The position numbers and the translations under genes were made by a program. Positions 46,913 to 56,724 of a DNA stretch of 64,000 nt are shown piece after piece; within the stretch, counting starts at the first letter, position 1, and every line of letters begins with the position of its first letter. The notes under the pieces are model-generated. The model made no database searches. It was not told the origin of the DNA and was given only the letters and a program-made list of their open reading frames with translations. The DNA comes from Exophiala sp. HKRS030 (taxonomy: Eukaryota; Ascomycota; Eurotiomycetes; Chaetothyriales; Herpotrichiellaceae): contig JAHWDD010000001.1 of the NCBI GenBank assembly GCA_023897205.1, positions 6,758,001 through 6,822,000 on the forward strand, given 5' to 3'.

Positions 46913-48677
46913 ATGGGTCTCTCAAAAACTCAGCGGATCAGTATCTTGCTGGCCATCGATTCTGCTTTCTTCCTTGTCGAGATTGTCATTGGTACGTAGA
47001 GTCTTTCTGTTCGGACGTTCTATCAATTTACTAATTTCCACTTCAGGTTATGCTGTCCACTCCCTTGCTCTGGTTGCAGATTCCTTCCACATGTTGAACG
47101 ATGTCTTATCTCTGTGTGTTGGACTCTGGGCAGTCCGTGTCGCCAACACGGGCAACTCGAAGATGTACACATACGGTTGGCAAAGAGCTGAGACTTTGGG
47201 CGCGTTGGTGAATGGCGTGTTCTTGGTTGCCCTCTGCTTATCTATCTTCCTCGAGGCTATCCAACGTTTCGTCGAACCGCAAGTCGTTACAAATCCCAAG
47301 CTCGTGCTTATTGTGGGTTGCTTGGGTCTTGCCTCGAATATCCTCGGCCTTTTCTTATTCCATGATCACGGCCACAGCCACGGTGGCGACGCACACAGCC
47401 ATGGTGAAGACGGGGTTAGGGCAGCAGAAGAAGGTCACAATCATGTACATGCAGATGGCGAGTCTCACGACGTTGCAGATGAACACGGTAATATTGAAGA
47501 TGTGTTACCACAAGTTCGAGTCGCTGGTTTTAAGGGATCCAACGCACCAGACTTTACCAAGTCGGACGAGGAGAACACCACAATTTCGATTCGTTCTTCA
47601 AACACAGCAACCCGCAAGTCCACTTCCGGCCACACTGAAATTCATCCTAGACACAGAAGAAGAACTTCAGGCTCCTTCGGACGTGGCTTTGGATCTGTCG
47701 ATAACATCCATGTTCATCCTGCATCATTCCGCCAGGATATCATCCAGGCCGCTCGATTAGAAGAGGAGACGGAATCCGATGCGACTGAGGAAGACGCATT
47801 GTTAGATGATTCCGACTCTCCGAATGAGCGCTCTAAGATTTTTGCCGATGGCCATCGATCCTCTTCCAAGGGTGACAAGCGGTTCTCGGGCTATGGAAGT
47901 TTTGGCAAGAAACGAGCCAGTACAGTTTACAATCACCAGGAGCACAATCACAATCAACCTCAGGAATCTCATAAATCACATGGACACGGCGGCCATGGTC
48001 ATTCTCATGGTGACTTAAACATGCGTGGTGTCTTTCTCCACGTCATGGGAGATGCTCTTGGGAATGTTGGTGTGATAGGGTCTGCACTGATCATTTGGCT
48101 CACGACATACCCTGGCCGTTACTACTGTGACCCTGCCATTTCACTGATCATTACGGTCATCATTCTCTACAGCGCCATCCCATTGTGCAAGGCCGCAAGT
48201 CGAATCCTCCTCCAGGCTGTGCCAGTGGGCATGTCAATTGATGAGATCACGGCTGATATAGAATTACTACCCCGTGTGATTGAAGCCCATCATCTTCATG
48301 TGTGGCAGTTATCCGACACCAAGCTCGTGGCTAGCTTGCACGTCAAAGTTGACTGTGAAGTGGAAGGATCTGGATCTGCCAGTTATATGCATCTTGCTCG
48401 AGAGATTCGAGGTTGTCTCCACGGATACGGCATTCACAGCTCTACCATCCAACCCGAATTTTGCAGCGCAGATGGGCCTGACTCTCCATCGGGATCGACA
48501 CAACATGCTAATGGCAGCTCCAATCATGACCACACAAGTGCCCAATCTGGCGCAGGCAGCAAAGCGGGTAGTTTGAGGAGTGAAGGAAGAACATGCCTGT
48601 TGGAGTGTGGTGACAATTGCGCCGACAGCAAGCAGTGTTGTCCTCCTGGCACTGACGCCAAGCCCACAAAGAAATGA
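46913..48677 (+). CDS. vacuolar zinc transporter, cation diffusion facilitator (ZRC1/COT1 type)
   Basis: Two exons; intron 46992-47046 (GTACGT...TTCAG) splits a Gly codon; 569 residues. Start MGLSKTQRISILLAIDSAFF is the usual fungal Zn-CDF beginning. Metal-site pairs are visible: DSFHMLND in helix 2 (H41, D45) and HVMGD in helix 5 (H358, D362). Between helices 4 and 5 lies a long cytosolic loop with HDHGHSHGGDAHSHG and GHGGHGHSHG histidine clusters for zinc capture. After helix 6 comes the CDF C-terminal domain (EAHHLHVWQLSDTK), then a Cys-rich end (CGDNCADSKQCC). It should load zinc, and perhaps cobalt, into the vacuole for detoxification. The frame is open upstream to 46598, so a longer N-terminus is possible but unlike the family. 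Confidence 0.93.
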
Positions 48678-49322
48678 ATTTTTGAATGGCATATTGACTG
48701 TCGTCGTACTCTTGGGGTTCATTGTGAGCCGGAGGTGTAAAGTATCGTCACATTATGCGAACAGTGCAAGGAGTTTCGGGTTTTAGTATTATGGCAGTAT
48801 CAACACAGGGCGCTTCAAGAGGTGGTTCCCGTGATGGTCACTCGTGTACGTTAATTTGGAGAAGTAAACAGGAAGACCTACATGGGAGTCTCATATGTAA
48901 AAGTTTATAATCATGCCACACTGGTATATCATTACAGGTGTTTCTGTTACTATTGAACTGCGTTTCTTCCGTTTCATAAAGCCTCGGTACTCGAATCTGT
49001 GCCAGAATGTGCTTCGTGTGACTATGAAATGGGAGTGTCTGGTCAATGGTAATAGTTCATGGGAGCATAGGTGGTCACCTCCAAATGGTGGCCAACATGA
49101 AAAGATATTGACAAGAAAAAGTTTTTTGCGTGTTCACCATATTCCAGAACAACACAAATAATAACAAGGGCCAGTTTCCCGCTTTGCCAGGATCAGTATC
49201 CAACCAACCAGACCTCGTCCCTTTCTTTCCCGAAAGAGAAAAAAAACCTCCTATCCGACGGAACCCAAACGCGGAACATAACACAGAAGACCACACGATT
49301 TACAGGCATTTTATTGTCGCGA
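48678..49322. other. intergenic between convergent genes
   Basis: 645 bp with the 3' flanks of the zinc transporter and the phosphoesterase gene. Short frames only; nothing recognised. Confidence 0.5.
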
Positions 49323-51414
49323 TCAACCGCGTGAGAATAGCCAGATATACAACAATGCCACGGGCCACGCGACCTGCCACAGGGCGGAGACGAAATATTT
49401 TAATCGAGTCCTAGGGTGGTGTCCTTGCGATGATTTGGCCTTGGCTCGAGAGTGGGTGGGCGGCATGCCCCAGTTGTCCTCTTCGTCGCCGTCGTCAATG
49501 TCGGCGGAGGGGATGGTGGCTGATTCGCGCACTTGGTCGGTGAAAGGGGGTGGATAGCTGGGTTTGGAAGGGGAGGATGTTCGGCTTGAGGCTGGGAGGT
49601 TGCCGTAGCCGCCGTTGGACTTGCGGGTAGAAAGGCGTGTGTCTCCGTTGTGGCTGTTGTGGTTTCGGATGGAGGATGTGGATGATATGTCGCTCTTGGA
49701 GTGGTGAGACCGGTGGGATTTTGAGAGTGGGAGTAGCGGATCGGATTTCAGGTAGCTGTGTTGGGTGGATGTGATATTGTTTGGCTTGTACCGAATGGCG
49801 GATATGGTGATGATAAAAAGGGTTAGACCCATCGCTTGGACGTAGCGGAGGAAGATGCCTAGTTGGTCTGGCAAGAGACACAAGTGATTCTGTATCGTAT
49901 CTCTGGGCGTGGATATCTCTTCACCACGCATGATCGACTCGCAGTCAATGGGGTTCCAAAGACTGACAAGTTGGACCCCTGGGATACGTATTCCCATGGC
50001 CCAGCTCATGCTTTTCACAGTGATCTCACGCGGCCTGCCTGTAAACTCGTTATGTTCGATCTCACAATAGTCGTGATCGTCGCCAGAGTAAATCATGGTG
50101 ACTTCTTCATGGAGGTGGGTCATGATATCTTGGGAGATGAGTGGTGTAAGGACATTTTGATATTGATACCCGGCTTGTAGAGGGATCGCGGTGCCGCGCT
50201 CACGACTGGGACCACAGTTTGTGCCTGCGGCACGGTAAAGCGGAACGTGGCTGAGGACGATTGTTGGGAGTCCTGAGGAAGAAAGGGACTTGGGTTCTGG
50301 GGAACGAGTTTCTGGTTCTGAACGACGTGTGAAGTCTTGCCGGTGATCCCGAAATGATGCTTTCTTAGTTTCCAAACTTGACTCCATCTCGTACTGCTCA
50401 CTTGGACCCTTATCATCCGTCTCTTTATGCGGGGAGGGGAAGCTTTTGATGTCTGAAGGGAAGAGTTGTCCAGACGAGGGATCGTCCCAGCCAAGGTTGA
50501 AACGACACATATTTCGTATAGCCCTTGATCTCGTGGTGGAAGCATCTAGGAGAAAGTCCTCGACTGGTTTCCAGATTTTCTTAGCCTTTGTCGCCACAGC
50601 CGTGCCATCACCAGCTCCTGAGCTGCCTGTGACAGGATCAACTTGATCCATGGCGCTCAGCGATACTGTATCTAGGGAGACGACAGAATGGTTTCCGATC
50701 ATGTCGACTCGATTTAAAGGACCAAAGTATGCGTCAAATCTCTTCTTTACTATAGGAGAAATGCCTTGAGCAAATCCAAGGTCATGATTTCCTGGCACTG
50801 AAGCAATGATTCGGCGTCCATCAGGCTCTCCTCGGCTTGCAGTCTGGCCGTATGGCCACTGACGGAGAAACATGTTTGAGAATCGAATGTATTCCTTCAG
50901 CCAAAACTGTTTTCCATACTGTCTGTAGCGCTCTTCTGGTGAGGCATATTTCATATCACCCCATTCCCTTCCGCCATCAAACAGATCGCCGAGGAAAAGG
51001 GTAGCATCGGGGCGTAGAGTTTCTTGTATGATACGATATGATCGTTCGAGGTATTTGTCTGTGTAGAGGATAGTCAAACTGGATAATGGCCACGGTCGAT
51101 CGGGGTAGGTGTGAGGGTCCACGAGTTGTGGATCAGCAACAAGAAGAACATGGTGAGGGCTTGCTTGAACAGGCTGGCACAATGTGTCAGTGGACGTGAG
51201 ACTTGAATACCAGAGACACAGTTGCGCTTCCACGACAACTTACCCATTTCTCCCATTGATGCCATTGACAAGTTGCGATACTGCGACGAAAAACCAGTCG
51301 CTCCCCCCAGATAAGTACAAAGGCCCAGAAGAGAACGAGTACTGACCGCACACTCCAGAGACGATTTATGATTTTGCTTGAAGAGTGCAAGCGATGGACT
51401 GCTTGGGCCAGCAT
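49323..51414 (-). CDS. Cdc1/Ted1-like membrane metallophosphoesterase (GPI-glycan remodelling family)
   Basis: Two exons; intron 51174-51243 (GTAAGT...GCCAG) joins HQWEKW to PVQASPHHVLL in phase 0; 673 residues. A signal-anchor helix near residues 25-40 (VLVLFWAFVLIWG) precedes the calcineurin-like core. Metal-binding motifs in order: LLVADPQL (D-x-Q as in the Cdc1 branch), FLGDLFDGGREW, PGNHDLG, LSHVPLYR and YSGDDHDYCEIEH. Two more membrane helices follow, YVQAMGLTLFIITISAI and a C-terminal LWQVAWPVALLYIWLF, separated by a Ser-rich disordered loop. This layout fits the yeast Cdc1/Ted1 and animal PGAP5 group, Mn-dependent ER/Golgi enzymes that trim ethanolamine phosphate from GPI anchors. It lies divergent from the NLR-like gene. 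Confidence 0.9.
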
Positions 51415-52512
51415 GCTCGTCTAGGTGTCAGAAGTCTGGTGTGTTTTCATGGTTGTTGGTGCCACTGTGAGGTTCAGTGTGACAATCTTCCACTCGAATG
51501 GCCTGATAGACTAGTAACGGTGGTGGAAGGAGTGTCAACAGACTCGAGTCGCTATCATGTTTCCCCTGCTCGCATCTTTTGACATATTTGAGAATCGCAG
51601 GTCGAAGATGTGGGGATGACAAGTCGAGTTGCTTGTCAAGCGCCAGTGTCAGGGGCGTGATGCATCAAGCTTCCGCAGCCACAACCGAACCGCGCCTAAC
51701 TTTAAAATCTCTGGGCACTTGGGTGCGCCTGGATCTGGCCTAGGAGGGACAGACTTCCTTAAAAGGTTGACACCCATTTCAGAAGGGCCATAGGTGTTCC
51801 AAGCCTAGGTTTTCAGGTACGTAGACCATTTGCGAGTCACCTCGATGGTTGAACTCGGACATTACTGGCTTTTGAAGGAGTAAGAAAGGACAGTCAACTG
51901 ACCTAGTCAATGAAGCACAGCACAGGTATCACCTAAGTGATGATGGATAAGGCGCCTTGTGGAAGTCTTGGTGTGATCGACTCCACGCATGATTGATGAA
52001 CCCAGGTACTGTCCAGGGTAGCCACGTCGGCAGCCCCAGGGCCATGCTTGGACGCGGGGCGATCTACCGCCTACGACTTCCAAAGTCGTGGGCATTACCC
52101 CTAAGTTACCTAACTAATTACCTACCATGCCAGGCTAAGTAGTTACACCGTCACGTAAACCCTTTCTAGTCTACTCCGTACAAACATGGTGGACACAAGA
52201 TTTTTCTCAAGGTCAGGCCCCAATGCTGGTTCATCCCTATAACTCGAACCATCTTCTCTTGTGTGCTGATCAATTCCTGCTGAATAGAGCAAATCAATTG
52301 TCTCACTGATCGGACTTGCACCAGTCACGACCATGAACACCAATCTTACTCTATCCACTAGCATGCCTTGCCACCCATCCTGCCAGTAGCTTCTACTTAA
52401 ATAACTACTGCTTTCACCCTTATTAATCAGGACAAATTCCATATGATGTTCACTGGATCCTTTCTGTGCGGAGATTCCATATCAATGTCTGCTGAAATTC
52501 TTTTATTCTTCC
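51415..52512. promoter_or_regulatory. divergent promoter region, phosphoesterase / NLR-like gene
   Basis: About 1.1 kb. Contains one TACTCCGTA word (52172-52180) 340 bp before the NLR-like start. Short frames (for example 52143-52442 minus) have no support. Confidence 0.4.
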
Positions 52513-55500
52513 ATGGACGGAATTTCGGTGGCCAGCGGTGTTGCTGGTCTCATAACTCTTGGCCTTCAGGTCAGCGGCACAATCGCAATATACATTAACT
52601 CAATCAAGGAGAGGGACAAGAACATCAAAGAACTTCACGATGAGCTTCTTCTGCTTGGAGAGGTCCTCAATGGCCTCAAAGACTTCCTTAGTAGTGACGA
52701 GGCCAGAAATCAAATCTTTGATGACGCCTCTGTCCTACGAAACGCAATTCGGAATTGTTACCAACGCATCGAAAGGATTGGAGATAAACTAAGGGTATCA
52801 GACGGCAACAAACTCACTCGCGCCCTGGAAAAGCTGAGATGGCCCTTTGAGCAGCGCGAGGTCATGCAGATGGTGGAGAATCTACGACGCTTTAGTCAAA
52901 CCTTTCAGTTTGCCCTTACCATTCAAGGATGTCGACTACTTGCCAACACCTCGGATACGGCGACCAAGGGTCTCGAAGAATTACATGACATGTCCAAAAG
53001 AATGGAGGCATTCTCTAGCGCTTCCGTGGCTGTCACGACTCAGCTCCACGAGATCATTACCCTTCTACCCATGCTTAATGAGACCGTCGACCAGGTCAAC
53101 GAGTTAACTCAGGCGACCAGGCTGGCAGAACTTCGAGAGCAGGAGAGAAGGACATCGGACATTTTGGACTGGCTTGCGCCCGTCACAGCATTGCATAAAC
53201 ATCGCGACATGCAAGCCAAGCAAACAACAGGAACGGGCAAGTGGTTCCTCGAAATGCCAAAGTTCCTACACTGGGTAGAGGATCGATCCGGAGAACATGA
53301 CTTACTCTGTGTTGGTGGTCCCGGTGCAGGCAAATCGGTGTTGGCTTCAATTGTCATTGATTATCTTAAGCAAATTTCAAAGGACAGTGATCTTGCTATC
53401 GCCTATTACTACTATGATTACTCTGAGCAACATACACAGCATCCGACCAATCTTGCAAGAACACTCCTTCGACAACTCTGCACTGGACGTCGTACCATTC
53501 CCACTGCTGTGGCAGAATTCTATCAGCGAACAAGGAATGATGTCAAAGACCAAACCTGGTTTCACGACCTGCTTTCTATCCTGTGCCGCATTATCAAAAC
53601 CTATGATCGATGTTTTATCGTTATCGATGCACTCGATGAAGCCGATAACATCAGCCAACGGACAGGGTTTTTTGAAGTGCTGGATTCCATCAGATACTTA
53701 GCCCCGAATTTGAAAGTACTTGCCACCTCTCGACCGCATATATTACGGAATGGTGGGAAATTCAAAGATCCAATAGTGATTGATGTTGTTGCCCATTCTC
53801 AGGATTTACGCCAGTACCTTGAATCAACCATCGACGCCCATTCAGATACCAATGATCGCCTTGATCCGGGCTTCAGGGAGCAAATACTTCGAACTCTTTG
53901 CGATAATGCCAACGGCATGTTTCTTCTTCCCGCTCTTCAGATCCGAATCATTTTGGATCAAACTTCCAAGTCCGATATGAAAAGAGCTCTTCACAACGTA
54001 TCTACCAGTCTGACGGCTGCATTCCAATCTACCATTCAAAGAATCAAAAGTCTATCTGAGACAAGAAAAGATCTGGCTTTCAGGACATTAATGTGGATAT
54101 CACATGCTCGAAGACCGATGACCATGCCAGAGTTGCAACATGCATTGGCGACCAGACATGACGATGCCGACATCGATCGGGACAACATACCCTTTCCCAG
54201 GACCCTCTTTGACTGTTGTTGTGGACTTGTAGAGGTTGACCGTGACAGCAACATCATACGCTTGGTCCATCACTCACTCGAGGAATATCTTCGAGATTAT
54301 AGTCATGGCCTTTTCAAAGACGCCGACATCCTTATCACCAGAACTTGCCTTAAGTATCTGTCCTATGAATCTATGCAACAACTCCCAAATCAAAACCGTT
54401 CTGATTTCACCTCGTCGGTGGCCAATTTGCCCTTCATAGAATATGCATCGGCTGAATGGGCCCACCATGCTCGGCGTGTACCTGTCGAAGCAATTGAAGA
54501 TCTAGCGATCCCATTTCTCTCCCACCCCTTGTCTCTTCTCACCATGACCAGGGTCCGAGAATTGCGGTCACCCGATTTCAGGAAATTTCTCGGCAAGAGT
54601 TGGGACTGGGCAAATTCTGGAGGTGCTGGCATTTCAGTTTGTGCGGAATTTGGCCTTGTAGAAATGCTCAGGATCCTTCTGAAAAATGAAGCAAATGACC
54701 TTCGTCTTGACGCCCGCAATGTATATGGAAGTACGCCACTCCACGAAGCTGCTATCAATGGACATGTCGCAGCAGCCGAGTTGCTCATGGAATGCGGCTC
54801 GAATGTGCTTTGGACAAACTTCGGCCAGAGCACACCATTGTATTTGGCTGTCACTTACGGCCAGAGCTCTATGGTCAAGGCTTTACTGAAATATGGTCGA
54901 GACCAGCTTGATATGAGAGGTCCCAATGAATTCACTCCCCTTCATAAAGCCGTTGAGCAAGGCAATGAAGACATGGTCAGCATTTTACTCCAAGCCGGTG
55001 CTCTGGCAGCTTTGATCGATAAGCAAGGAAGCACCCCGTTGCATCTGGCGGCTAAGCGCGGTTATATGTCTATCGCCAAATCCCTTGTCCAAGCAGGAGC
55101 CTTCGTCCATGTCAAAGACAATGATTCGCTTTGTCCACTCGACCATGCTGCAACAGCTGGTCATACAGAGCTCGTTGAATTCTTTGCTGACAATGGAGGA
55201 AGTATCTGGCATAAGGGAAAAGAAAAATGGACTCCATTACATCGAGCAGCCAGAGGAGGCCATTCCCGGACTGTGTCACTCCTGCTTGATCGAGGTGCGA
55301 ATGTACTTACCGATGATTTCAAAGGCAGCATTCCACTGCATCTCGCCGCGAGGTCTGGAAGTATGGATACAGTAAAGGCCCTACTTGAGCATGATCCCGA
55401 TACTAAGCAGGCTCAATTATTTGCTCGTGACCGCAAGAACACCACGCCGCGTGAAGTTGCATTCTATACTGCTCATTATGACATTCACAAATACCTTCGG

Positions 55501-56205
55501 GCAGCACAATGGGAAATGCTAGGTGGTGAGCCAAGCCGATCTAGTTTACTGACCACCTCTATTGAAAGAGGTGATATCGACCAAGTTCGTGCAATCCTAA
55601 CCAAGCAACAAGACGCCATCAACCATTTAGATGACGACGGACAGCCCCCGTTGCACGTCGCTCTCCAAGAGAAACAGACTCAAATAATTCATTTCCTCCT
55701 CGAGTCAGGTGCCTCTGTTGAGACATCCGGTTATCACGGCTGGCGTGCCTTGCACATTGCTGCCTCCCTAGGAGATTTGGATCTGGTCAATATCTGCCTG
55801 TCACGAGATGCCGATATATCAGCACGCACCAGCACAGCTCAAACCGCACTGCACAAAGCGGCATCAGCATCTTCTCTGCCAGTCATTCGACGTCTCATCG
55901 AGAGCGGAATCGACATATCGGCGCGAAACGACCGTGGCATGACCGCCCTGCACATTGCCGCCCACCAGAACCAAATTCAGGTCGCCAGGTCGCTCGTGCT
56001 CGAGTATGGCATGGATGTACTCGCGAGAGACCGTCAGGGTCTGACGCCTGCTATGTGGGCTGAGCGATCCGGGCATCTGGAAGTGAGGTCCTTCCTGCGG
56101 AAAATGCAGAAAGTTAGAATGGCCAAGAAGGATCAGGTGTCGACCATCGGTGACGTGCAGGCTGTGATGGCAGAAAATACTGAAGGCTTAGAGGTTGCTG
56201 CATAA
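52513..56205 (+). CDS. NACHT-ankyrin STAND protein (fungal NLR-like)
   Basis: Intronless, 1230 residues. The N-terminus MDGISVASGVAGLITLGLQV followed by a helical region (to about 200) is the fungal N-terminal domain typical of STAND proteins (SesB/HeLo-like relatives). The linker ILDWLAPVTALHKHRD leads to a NACHT ATPase: P-loop GGPGAGKSVLAS near 268 and Walker B CFIVIDALDEADN near 367, then a winged-helix part (RTLMWISHARRPMTMPEL ... LVHHSLEEYL). From about 735 to 1195 there are roughly 12-14 ankyrin repeats (TPLHEAAINGHVAAAELL, TPLHLAAKRGY, TALHIAAHQNQ and others), interrupted by a non-repeat linker near 1000. Ankyrin copies are diverged, not near-identical. Such proteins act as ATP-switched sensors; in fungi some control allorecognition cell death. 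Ligand unknown. Confidence 0.92.
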   Translation: MDGISVASGVAGLITLGLQVSGTIAIYINSIKERDKNIKELHDELLLLGEVLNGLKDFLSSDEARNQIFDDASVLRNAIRNCYQRIERIGDKLRVSDGNKLTRALEKLRWPFEQREVMQMVENLRRFSQTFQFALTIQGCRLLANTSDTATKGLEELHDMSKRMEAFSSASVAVTTQLHEIITLLPMLNETVDQVNELTQATRLAELREQERRTSDILDWLAPVTALHKHRDMQAKQTTGTGKWFLEMPKFLHWVEDRSGEHDLLCVGGPGAGKSVLASIVIDYLKQISKDSDLAIAYYYYDYSEQHTQHPTNLARTLLRQLCTGRRTIPTAVAEFYQRTRNDVKDQTWFHDLLSILCRIIKTYDRCFIVIDALDEADNISQRTGFFEVLDSIRYLAPNLKVLATSRPHILRNGGKFKDPIVIDVVAHSQDLRQYLESTIDAHSDTNDRLDPGFREQILRTLCDNANGMFLLPALQIRIILDQTSKSDMKRALHNVSTSLTAAFQSTIQRIKSLSETRKDLAFRTLMWISHARRPMTMPELQHALATRHDDADIDRDNIPFPRTLFDCCCGLVEVDRDSNIIRLVHHSLEEYLRDYSHGLFKDADILITRTCLKYLSYESMQQLPNQNRSDFTSSVANLPFIEYASAEWAHHARRVPVEAIEDLAIPFLSHPLSLLTMTRVRELRSPDFRKFLGKSWDWANSGGAGISVCAEFGLVEMLRILLKNEANDLRLDARNVYGSTPLHEAAINGHVAAAELLMECGSNVLWTNFGQSTPLYLAVTYGQSSMVKALLKYGRDQLDMRGPNEFTPLHKAVEQGNEDMVSILLQAGALAALIDKQGSTPLHLAAKRGYMSIAKSLVQAGAFVHVKDNDSLCPLDHAATAGHTELVEFFADNGGSIWHKGKEKWTPLHRAARGGHSRTVSLLLDRGANVLTDDFKGSIPLHLAARSGSMDTVKALLEHDPDTKQAQLFARDRKNTTPREVAFYTAHYDIHKYLRAAQWEMLGGEPSRSSLLTTSIERGDIDQVRAILTKQQDAINHLDDDGQPPLHVALQEKQTQIIHFLLESGASVETSGYHGWRALHIAASLGDLDLVNICLSRDADISARTSTAQTALHKAASASSLPVIRRLIESGIDISARNDRGMTALHIAAHQNQIQVARSLVLEYGMDVLARDRQGLTPAMWAERSGHLEVRSFLRKMQKVRMAKKDQVSTIGDVQAVMAENTEGLEVAA

Positions 56206-56724
56206 AGACAAAGCGGAAGATGGAATGGGACGGTGATGAAATGCATTTGCATATGACTGTATGAATAGAGTGGGGGGATAACCACATGATGAATGACGCC
56301 TTGAGCCTGAATAGATGAAATGAGTTTACATGAAGTCCAGGATTGGAAATTACAATATTCTTAGTAGAAAAAAATGACATGTGCCCGAAATTTTATCAGA
56401 AGCAGCGGTATCTCGATCCTCATACACTGACCTCAGGACGAGTCCACCTGTCAGTTCAGCCGCCATGCACTCATCCATCCGTCCACGTCGATTCGTCGCA
56501 CAAAAGGTATGTAACCCACATACGTACGCACGCCACCAGACCAGGCAAGTAACGCGCCGCAACATCTCTCTCTCTACCTCATCATCATCATACTTGTACA
56601 CAAAACCATGCCATGCGATAGCACATCAGTATGCACGATGGTAACCCCGCCGTACCCGACCCAATCCAGGGAAAAAAATCCACGAGAAACTCCACAACCT
56701 CATCTCACCAGCCCTCACCTGACC
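56206..56724. other. intergenic between convergent genes
   Basis: 519 bp between the NLR-like gene and the exonuclease gene. Contains a CTCTCTCT and CATCATCAT stretch near 56565. Overlapping frames on both strands look spurious. Confidence 0.5.
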
